From an uncultured Clostridia bacterium (GTDB lineage: Bacteria > Bacillota > Clostridia > Lachnospirales > Anaerotignaceae), in assembly GCA_937901125.1 (NCBI GenBank), contig CALCGT010000036.1:1-11256 (forward strand): a stretch of DNA of 11,256 nt, given 5' to 3'. This document shows positions 5,841 through 11,256 of this stretch, piece by piece (the first letter of the stretch is position 1; the number at the start of each line of letters is the position of its first letter). A model generated the notes under the pieces. The model was given only the letters and a program-made list of their open reading frames with translations, was not told where the DNA came from and did not search any database. Both the position numbers and the translations under genes were made by a program.

Positions 5841-7775
5841 ATGGGAATGAATATTACTGAAAAACTCATTAAAAATCATCTGGTAAGCGGCGAAATGGTA
5901 GCCGGTAAGGAAATCGCTATCAAGATCGACCAGACATTGACACAGGACTCTACAGGTACCATGGCATATCTGCAGTTTGAAGCCATCGGCATCCCCCGTG
6001 TCAAAACAGAAAAATCTGTAGCATACATCGACCACAATACCTTGCAGACAGGCTTTGAAAATGCAGATGACCATAAATATATCCAGACAGTTGCCAGCAA
6101 ACACGGCATTTATTTCTCCAAACCTGGTAACGGTATCTGTCATCAGGTGCATCTGGAACGTTTCGGCAAACCCGGCAAAACCCTGCTGGGCTCTGACAGC
6201 CATACCCCCACAGGCGGCGGTATCGGTATGCTGGCCATCGGTGCAGGCGGTCTGGATGTTGCTGTAGCAATGGGCGGCGGTGCGTATTATCTGGCAATGC
6301 CTAAAGTTTGCAGAATCAATCTGACCGGCAAGCTCTCCCCTTGGGTAACAGCAAAAGACGTCATTCTGGAAGTGCTGCGCAGACTGTCTGTAAAGGGCGG
6401 CGTAGGTAAAGTCATGGAATATGCAGGCGAAGGCGTGAAATCTCTCAGTGTTCCCCAGAGAGCGACTATCACAAACATGGGTGCAGAGCTGGGTGCAACC
6501 ACATCCGTGTTCCCTTCCGATGAAGTGACAAAAAAATTTCTGGAAGCGCAGAGCCGCGGCGAAGACTGGATCGAACTGAGCGCAGATGCAGATGCTACAT
6601 ATGATGAAGAAGTGACCATCGCTCTGGATGAGATCGCTCCTCTGGTGGCATGCCCCCACTCCCCCGATAATATCAAACAGGTCAAGGATATTGCAGGGCT
6701 GAAGGTAGATCAGGTTGCCATTGGTTCCTGCACAAACTCTTCCTATACAGATATGATGACCGTTGCTGCCCTGCTGAAAGGCAAATCTGTGCATCCTGAC
6801 GTGAGTCTGGTTATCGCACCCGGTTCCAAGCAGGTAATGAATATGCTGGCTGCTAACGGCGCATTGGCAGATATTATTTCCGCCGGCGCAAGAATTTTGG
6901 AATGTGGCTGCGGCCCTTGTATCGGTATGGGTCAGGCTCCCGCCACAAATGCCGTTTCCCTGCGTACCATCAACAGAAACTTTGAAGGCAGAAGCGGTAC
7001 AAAATCCGCACAGGTCTACATCGTCAGCCCCGAAACAGCTGTTGCCAGCGCATTGGCAGGCGTTCTGACAGACCCTCATGCCCTGGGCGAAGCACCTCTA
7101 GTTTCCATGCCCGAGCATTTCATGGTAAATGATAACCTCATCATCCCCCCTGCTCCCGAAGGCGAATGTGTAAAAGTGGTGAGAGGCCCCAATATTCAGC
7201 CCTTCCCTAAAAATACAAAGGTACCCAAAGAGATCAAAGGCGGCGCACTGATCAAAGTGGACGATAACATCACCACAGACCACATCATGCCTTCTAACGC
7301 AAAACTCCTGCCCTTTCGTTCCAACGTGCCTTATCTGGCAGATTACTGCCTGACACCCTGCGACCCCGCATTCCCCGCAAGAGCAAAGGCAGCAGGCGGC
7401 GGCTTCATCATCGCAGGTCAGAACTATGGTCAGGGCAGCAGCCGTGAACATGCGGCACTGGCTCCTCTTCAGCTGGGCGTAAAGGGCGTAATCGCGAAAT
7501 CCTTCGCTCGTATCCATATGGCAAACCTCATCAACAACGGTATCTTGCCTCTGGTATTCGTAAACGAATGGGATTATGACAATATCAAGTTGGGCGATGA
7601 ATTTGTGATTAAATATGCGGCAGACCAGATCAAGGGTGCTGTAGAAGGCCAGAATGTGATGGTTACTCTGATCCGCACAGGCGAAGAAATCCCCACAAGA
7701 CTGAATATTTCCGCAAGACAGTGCGACATTCTGCTGGCAGGCGGTTTACTGAATTATACAAAAGACGCAAAATAA
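5841..7775 (+). CDS. Aconitate hydratase (short, Aquifex/clostridial type)
   Basis: Isomerises citrate to isocitrate through cis-aconitate using a [4Fe-4S] cluster. The 644-residue protein is shorter than AcnA/AcnB (about 860-900) and fits the short bacterial type. SDSHTPTGGGIGM lies at 118-130. The cluster cysteines are C297 (IGSCTNSS) and C357 and C360 (CGCGPCIG). NRNFEGRSG (378-386) binds substrate. The C-terminal swivel domain contains TTDHIMPSNAK (478-488), the catalytic-serine motif QGSSREHAA (531-539) and SFARIH (554-559). All essential residues are intact. The start ATG at 5841 has AGGAGG 8 nt upstream; a second ATG two codons later is spaced less well. It is the middle gene of the citrate-to-2-oxoglutarate operon. 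After its stop come the hairpins that separate it from the dehydrogenase gene. The cluster makes it oxygen-sensitive, consistent with an anaerobe. Confidence 0.95.
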   Translation: MGMNITEKLIKNHLVSGEMVAGKEIAIKIDQTLTQDSTGTMAYLQFEAIGIPRVKTEKSVAYIDHNTLQTGFENADDHKYIQTVASKHGIYFSKPGNGICHQVHLERFGKPGKTLLGSDSHTPTGGGIGMLAIGAGGLDVAVAMGGGAYYLAMPKVCRINLTGKLSPWVTAKDVILEVLRRLSVKGGVGKVMEYAGEGVKSLSVPQRATITNMGAELGATTSVFPSDEVTKKFLEAQSRGEDWIELSADADATYDEEVTIALDEIAPLVACPHSPDNIKQVKDIAGLKVDQVAIGSCTNSSYTDMMTVAALLKGKSVHPDVSLVIAPGSKQVMNMLAANGALADIISAGARILECGCGPCIGMGQAPATNAVSLRTINRNFEGRSGTKSAQVYIVSPETAVASALAGVLTDPHALGEAPLVSMPEHFMVNDNLIIPPAPEGECVKVVRGPNIQPFPKNTKVPKEIKGGALIKVDDNITTDHIMPSNAKLLPFRSNVPYLADYCLTPCDPAFPARAKAAGGGFIIAGQNYGQGSSREHAALAPLQLGVKGVIAKSFARIHMANLINNGILPLVFVNEWDYDNIKLGDEFVIKYAADQIKGAVEGQNVMVTLIRTGEEIPTRLNISARQCDILLAGGLLNYTKDAK

Positions 7776-7779
7776 AACC

Positions 7780-7923
7780 TTGAGGACTTCGCCCTCAAAC
7801 TCCCACCAAGGGGATCATCCCCTTGGAACCCGATACCGCATCAGTATATTTATGCTGATGCAAATAAGGGTCCTAGGGAAATTATTTCCCTAGCAGGGGG
7901 TTCGGAGGACAGTGTCCCACGAA
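7780..7923. repeat. Array of five consecutive hairpins between aconitase and isocitrate dehydrogenase
   Basis: The 159-bp gap is almost fully occupied by inverted repeats. H1, 7780-7798: TTGAGG/CCTCAA. H2, 7806-7826: CCAAGGGG/CCCCTTGG with loop ATCAT. H3, 7838-7861: GCATCAG/CTGATGC extended by A/T pairs. H4, 7873-7893: CTAGGGAAA/TTTCCCTAG. H5, 7901-7923: TTCG..GGAC/GTCC..CGAA with a 2x2 internal loop. AACCC (7827-7831) can pair with GGGTT (7898-7902), which would enclose H3 and H4 in a multibranch fold at the cost of two H5 base pairs. None of the stems is followed by a T-run, so they do not look like terminators. A weak promoter-like pair, TTGGAA (7823-7828) and TATATT (7845-7850), lies inside. 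It could be a dispersed palindromic element that inserted in the operon, or an mRNA structure setting the aconitase to dehydrogenase ratio. Confidence 0.75.
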
Positions 7924-7934
7924 GAAAGGAAGTA

Positions 7935-8939
7935 ATGAAAATGGCACATAGAGTAACTTTAATCCCTGGCGACGGTAGCGGCCCCGAAGTCGTTGCTGCA
8001 GCAAAAAGAGTCGTTGAAGCAACTGGCGTAGATATCCAGTGGGACGAAATGGAAGCAGGCGCAGCCATGATCGAAAAATACGGCACTCCCCTTCCCGATC
8101 ATGTGATCGAATCCATCCGCAAAAACGGTGTTGCCTTGAAAGGCCCCATCACTACACCCGTCGGTACAGGCTTCCGCAGTGTAAACGTTGCCCTGCGTAA
8201 GACTTTTGATTTGTATGCAAACGTGCGCCCTGCAAAAACCTATCCCGGTGTTATCACAAAATACGACAACATCGATCTGGTCATCGTTCGTGAGAATACA
8301 GAGGACCTTTACGCAGGCATTGAACACATGGTAGGTGAAGATGCCGCAGAAAGCATCAAACTCATCACAAGAAAGGGCTGTGAACGCATCTGCCGATACG
8401 CTTTTGAATACGCTGTGCGGGAAGGCAGAAAGAAAGTCACAGCTGTACATAAGGCAAATATCATGAAATGCACCGATGGTCTGTTCCTGGATGTGGCAAG
8501 ACAGATTGCCAAGGAATATCCTCAGATTGCATTCAACGACAGTATCGTTGACGCTATGTGCATGAGACTTGTGATGCATCCCGAAGATTATGATGTATTG
8601 GTTTGCCCCAACCTCTATGGGGATATCGTTTCCGACCTGTGTGCAGGTCTGGTAGGCGGCTTGGGTCTGACCCCCAGTGCGAATATCGGCGTAGACGGCG
8701 CCATTTTTGAACCCATCCATGGTTCCGCCCCTGATATCGCAGGACAGCATAAAATCAATCCTACTGCAGCTATCCTCTCTGCTTCCCTGATGCTGGCCCA
8801 TCTGGGCGAAGCAAAAGCCGCAGCTGCTATTGAAAAAGCAGTATCCGAAGTCATTTCCGAAGGGAAAACACTGACACAGGATATGGGCGGCACAGCCTCC
8901 ACAGAAGCATTTGCTGATGCAGTTATCGCAAAGCTATAA
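7935..8939 (+). CDS. NAD-dependent isocitrate dehydrogenase
   Basis: Oxidatively decarboxylates isocitrate to 2-oxoglutarate, completing the oxidative branch encoded here. The 334 residues fit the short NAD-type isocitrate/isopropylmalate dehydrogenase family (NADP-Icd of E. coli is about 416). Seen are LIPGDGSGPEV (9-19), the substrate loop GFRSVNVALRK (79-89) with S82, N84 and R88, R98 (NVRP), R119 in VRENTEDLYAG, Y126, K173 (VHKANIMK), and metal aspartates D206, D230 and D234 (NLYGDIVSD). HGSAPDIAG (262-270) carries D267-I268 at the positions that are Lys-Tyr in NADP enzymes, indicating NAD preference. The loop and the operon favour isocitrate over 3-isopropylmalate or homoisocitrate. The start is 7935 with AAGGAAG just upstream; ATG at 7941 (MAHRV) is a real alternative with better spacing. 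Hairpin H5 ends directly before the ribosome binding site and may affect its translation. Confidence 0.9.
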   Translation: MKMAHRVTLIPGDGSGPEVVAAAKRVVEATGVDIQWDEMEAGAAMIEKYGTPLPDHVIESIRKNGVALKGPITTPVGTGFRSVNVALRKTFDLYANVRPAKTYPGVITKYDNIDLVIVRENTEDLYAGIEHMVGEDAAESIKLITRKGCERICRYAFEYAVREGRKKVTAVHKANIMKCTDGLFLDVARQIAKEYPQIAFNDSIVDAMCMRLVMHPEDYDVLVCPNLYGDIVSDLCAGLVGGLGLTPSANIGVDGAIFEPIHGSAPDIAGQHKINPTAAILSASLMLAHLGEAKAAAAIEKAVSEVISEGKTLTQDMGGTASTEAFADAVIAKL

Positions 8940-8957
8940 ATAAATCGGGCACAACAA

Positions 8958-8984
8958 ACCCCCGCAGGAATTTCCTGCGGGGGT
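8958..8984. terminator. Strong GC-rich terminator after the isocitrate dehydrogenase gene
   Basis: A 13-bp perfect inverted repeat, ACCCCCGCAGGAA against TTCCTGCGGGGGT, is followed on the plus strand by CATTTTATT. On the minus strand it is followed by TTTGTTGTG, so it can also terminate the convergent coaBC gene, whose stop is at 9009. It marks the end of the citrate operon. Confidence 0.85.
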
Positions 8985-9008
8985 CATTTTATTGCACTTA
9001 TTTTTTTA

Positions 9009-10202
9009 TCAGCCTTTCAGCTTCAGGATTTCATCCAGAATCTTATGGGCTACTTCTTCTTTTGTCAACAGTTCCAGTTCAATTTCTTCCTGTTTGGAGA
9101 TCATCGTTACCACGTTGGTATCCGTGCCAAAACCGCTGCCGGCAACTTTCAGATTGTTGGCAACAACCATATCGATGTTTTTCTTATCTAGCTTTACACG
9201 GGAATTTTCCAGCATGTTCTGTGTTTCCATGGAGAAGCCGCAATAGAACTGCCCTTCTCTGCGGTGTTCACCCATATATTTCAGGATATCCTGTGTTCTG
9301 TCAAGTTCGATGGACATATCACCGTCTTTTTTCTTTGTTTTTTCATCATTATAGTTTTTAGGCTTATAATCCGCAACAGCCGCAGCTTTGATGATGATAT
9401 CGTTATCCAGGAAACGAGCCTTCATGGCTTCGAACATATCCCCTGCACTGGTTACCTGTACAAAATCTACAAACAAAGGTTTTTCCAGCATGGTTACACC
9501 ACTGACCAATGTTACCTCTGCACCACGCAGCATAGCAGCTTTCGCCAGTTCATAGCCCATTTTACCTGTAGAATGGTTTGTGATATAGCGGACAGGGTCT
9601 ATACTTTCCTGAGTAGGGCCTGCGGTCACGATGACTTTCATACCGGAAAGGTCTTTTTTGTAAGCGATCTCTCTGAGAATATGCCCCACCAGAACAGCTT
9701 CGGAGGGCATTTTACCATCGCCAATATCTCTGCAGGCCAGCAGACCTTTTTCAGGCACGATGATTTCGTAGCCATAGCCTGCCAGTTTTTTCAGATTATC
9801 CTCCAGAATCGGATTGTGGTACATATTGGTATTCATGGCAGGCGCGATAATCGTCTTGCAGGTGCAGGCCATAGCTGTTGTTGTCAGCATATCGTCCGCA
9901 ATGCCATTTGCCAGTTTACCGATCACATTTGCAGAAGCGGGAGCGATCAACAGCACATCCGCCTTTTTCGCGATAGAAACATGAGCCACATGGAATTGGA
10001 AATTGCGGTCAAAGGTATCTACCATACATTTATTGCCTGTCAGTGTTTCGAAGGTAACAGGTGTAATGAACTGGCATGCATTCTGTGTCATGATAACATG
10101 AACATCTGCCCCCATCTTCACCAGCATGCTTGCCACATTTGCCATTTTATAAGCGGCGATACTGCCTGTTACACCTAAAACAACGGTTTTTCCTTTTAAC
10201 AT
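9009..10202 (-). CDS. coaBC: Bifunctional phosphopantothenoylcysteine decarboxylase / phosphopantothenate-cysteine ligase
   Basis: Catalyses two successive steps of coenzyme A synthesis: joining cysteine to 4'-phosphopantothenate (CoaB) and decarboxylating the product to 4'-phosphopantetheine (CoaC). At 397 residues it has the normal fused length. The N-terminal flavoprotein CoaC half (1-180) shows GVTGSIAAYK (10-19), catalytic H74 (HVAHVSIA), PAMNTNM (121-127) with N124, and C157 in ACRDIGDGKMP, the substrate-clamp cysteine. The CoaB half (187-397) shows VTAGPTQESIDPVRYITNHS (192-211), STGKMG, the conserved lysine K280 in AAVADYKPK, and DMVVANN (344-350). CoaB proteins of this class usually use CTP. 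The ATG has AGGAG 7 nt upstream and an extended -10 promoter of its own. It is a housekeeping gene, downstream of the DUF4397 gene but probably independently transcribed. Confidence 0.96.
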   Translation of the reverse strand: MLKGKTVVLGVTGSIAAYKMANVASMLVKMGADVHVIMTQNACQFITPVTFETLTGNKCMVDTFDRNFQFHVAHVSIAKKADVLLIAPASANVIGKLANGIADDMLTTTAMACTCKTIIAPAMNTNMYHNPILEDNLKKLAGYGYEIIVPEKGLLACRDIGDGKMPSEAVLVGHILREIAYKKDLSGMKVIVTAGPTQESIDPVRYITNHSTGKMGYELAKAAMLRGAEVTLVSGVTMLEKPLFVDFVQVTSAGDMFEAMKARFLDNDIIIKAAAVADYKPKNYNDEKTKKKDGDMSIELDRTQDILKYMGEHRREGQFYCGFSMETQNMLENSRVKLDKKNIDMVVANNLKVAGSGFGTDTNVVTMISKQEEIELELLTKEEVAHKILDEILKLKG

Positions 10203-10270
10203 GATGATTCTCCTTTTTCAATCGTACTTCTCAAAAGCTTTTTTCGAGCAGATTCCATTTCATTGTGAAC

Positions 10271-10279
10271 ATTATATCA
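10271..10279 (-). promoter_or_regulatory. Extended -10 promoter of coaBC
   Basis: On the minus strand TGA directly precedes a perfect TATAAT (10271-10276), forming an extended -10. The -35 position is not recognisable. The predicted leader is about 60 nt. The intergenic region 10203-10336 is AT-rich and holds no gene; T-runs near 10301-10316 after the DUF4397 stop lack a GC stem, so no clear terminator separates the two genes. Confidence 0.55.
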
Positions 10280-10336
10280 ATTATTTCAACTTTCGTATAG
10301 TTTTTTTAGAAAAAAATCCATTGAATTTATCGAAGC

Positions 10337-11143
10337 TTATTCACCAAAATTCAAATAGGTATTCCCTTCCAGTGGAATCAGAACCTGCAAGCCTATTCTG
10401 TCAGTTATATCCCCCACTACATAGATGGTATAGGCCTTGCCCCCCTCCACCCTCACATCGGGATGTTCCACCAGATTTGCCCCACTGAGGCTATCCCGCA
10501 TCTTCAAATTATGGCTGCCGGGGGCAGTGGTCATATAGCGGCTGATATCCTGATAATTCAATTCGGAAACCACAAGGGCATCGTCCCAGTAGGCATCCAT
10601 GGTAGGGGCATTAGGCGAAAGCTGCACGAAGCGCACATAAGCCCGATTCCGGTTCAGGAATCGACGGCTGTCATTGATGGCTAAGGTAGAGATGTCCTCG
10701 GAAAGGCCAATGACTGCCAGTGTGGTGATACTGTTAGCCTCCACTTGCAGAGTCGTTACCGTCAGAGGATTGCGGATGGTGCCTGCGGCATAAACGACGA
10801 TACGGTACCAGCCGGGAAAGACCTTCATATATTCCGTAAAGTTGCGATACAGCAGATTGGACGCCACTTTCCGCCCATTGACATAGATATCTACCCTCGT
10901 TTCACCGGGGCTGGCATTCATAAACCGAATATATCCAAAAAGCGTGATACCGGGGATAATGGGAATTACAGTGATATTGGTATTATTGGGCAAAGTGATA
11001 CTGGGAAAACGGCGGCGGGCAGTATCATCCACCATTTCCTCTGTCAGAGTCCTTTCATTTACAGCTTCATTCGCCTGTTCCGCCGTCAAAGGCAGGGGCA
11101 TCATCATATCATCACTTGTTTCATACCAGTTGTTATTAGGCAT
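10337..11143 (-). CDS. DUF4397 domain protein with two tandem repeats
   Basis: A 268-residue protein carrying two copies of the DUF4397 beta-sandwich module, approximately 71-160 (YIRFMNASPGETRVDIYVNG...) and 169-260 (YVRFVQLSPNAPTMDAYWDD...). Each starts with the typical Y-[IV]-R-F-x-x-[AL]-S-P and continues into a VDIYVNG-like strand and a PG turn. The family's function is unknown; many members are secreted or cell-surface proteins. Oddly, no signal peptide, LPXTG or membrane anchor is seen here. The N-terminus (1-45) is polar and acidic with an MMM run, followed by a proline/isoleucine-rich linker (46-68). The start follows AGAGGA at about 10-nt spacing; the nearby ATG upstream is out of frame. 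It is co-directional with coaBC, 134 bp apart. A spore or envelope structural role is possible but not supported directly. Confidence 0.85.
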   Translation of the reverse strand: MPNNNWYETSDDMMMPLPLTAEQANEAVNERTLTEEMVDDTARRRFPSITLPNNTNITVIPIIPGITLFGYIRFMNASPGETRVDIYVNGRKVASNLLYRNFTEYMKVFPGWYRIVVYAAGTIRNPLTVTTLQVEANSITTLAVIGLSEDISTLAINDSRRFLNRNRAYVRFVQLSPNAPTMDAYWDDALVVSELNYQDISRYMTTAPGSHNLKMRDSLSGANLVEHPDVRVEGGKAYTIYVVGDITDRIGLQVLIPLEGNTYLNFGE

Positions 11144-11232
11144 AGAAAATCCATCCTCTCGTTCTTTTCTATTTCAGAGTATGAGTGGACAAATTTTTTG
11201 GTGCTTGAATTTACAATCTAAGTGCAACAGAT

Positions 11233-11251
11233 AAAAAAAGACTCATAGTCT
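11233..11251 (-). terminator. Minus-strand terminator at the right edge
   Basis: Read on the minus strand, a short stem AGACT-ATG-AGTCT (11239-11251) runs straight into seven T (complement of 11233-11239). It probably ends a gene lying right of the window, upstream of the DUF4397 gene. The 5-bp stem is weak. The region 11144-11230 between it and the DUF4397 start holds no gene, and I see no convincing sigma-A promoter in it. Confidence 0.55.
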
Positions 11252-11256
11252 GGTAC

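Noticed and set aside
5610..7079. Long open frame on the minus strand opposite aconitase (and similar ones opposite Re-citrate synthase, isocitrate dehydrogenase and coaBC)
   Set aside because: They are exact antisense shadows of strongly conserved genes, with cysteine- and histidine-rich composition typical of reverse-frame translation and no family resemblance.
7780..7923. CRISPR array or set of terminators
   Set aside because: The five palindromes differ from one another in sequence, there are no equal repeats with unique spacers, and no stem is followed by a T-run.
7935..8939. 3-isopropylmalate dehydrogenase (LeuB)
   Set aside because: The substrate loop GFRSVNVALRK and the operon context match isocitrate dehydrogenase rather than LeuB.
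10301..10316. Terminator between the DUF4397 gene and coaBC
   Set aside because: Only A/T runs can pair there, without a GC stem, so termination is not supported.

Overview
The window reads as chromosomal DNA of an anaerobic, low-to-mid GC Firmicute of the class Clostridia. This rests on strong AGGAGG-type ribosome binding sites, a TTG start, rho-independent terminators at most gene borders, and a Re-citrate synthase / aconitase / NAD-isocitrate dehydrogenase cluster. I know the same gene order from Clostridium acetobutylicum (CAC0970-0972). The genus cannot be fixed from the sequence; Lachnospirales/Anaerotignum-like is only a guess.

Layout. (1) 61-2178, minus strand: an enterochelin-esterase-like alpha/beta hydrolase followed by an ATP-grasp ligase of unknown substrate, probably co-transcribed from a good promoter near 2150-2178 and ended by the hairpin at 61-77. 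(2) 2299-3793, plus strand: a divergent two-gene operon of uncharacterised clostridial proteins that resemble DUF6179 and DUF6323. A near-perfect hairpin lies between the two divergent promoters, and the operon ends in a bidirectional terminator shared with a convergent gene for a small winged-helix-like protein (3806-4048, minus). (3) 4049-4419: a very AT-rich intergenic region with dyads and a near-consensus promoter (TTGACA-N17-TATATT). (4) 4420-8984, plus strand: Re-citrate synthase, aconitase and NAD-isocitrate dehydrogenase, closed by a strong terminator. Aconitase and isocitrate dehydrogenase are separated by about 160 bp carrying five consecutive hairpins. (5) 9009-11143, minus strand: a two-repeat DUF4397 protein, then coaBC (coenzyme A biosynthesis) with its own extended -10 promoter. 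A further minus-strand terminator sits at the right edge.

How it works together: the central cluster is the oxidative branch of the TCA cycle, converting oxaloacetate and acetyl-CoA to citrate, isocitrate and 2-oxoglutarate. In strict anaerobes this mainly feeds glutamate synthesis. The citrate synthase is not a GltA homologue but a member of the isopropylmalate/homocitrate synthase superfamily, so automated annotation may miss it. CoaBC makes a CoA precursor and is linked only loosely, by cofactor use. I found no CRISPR array, tRNA, rRNA, transposase or phage gene. The least explained items are the hairpin array at 7780-7923, the esterase/ATP-grasp pair and the DUF6179/DUF6323-like pair.
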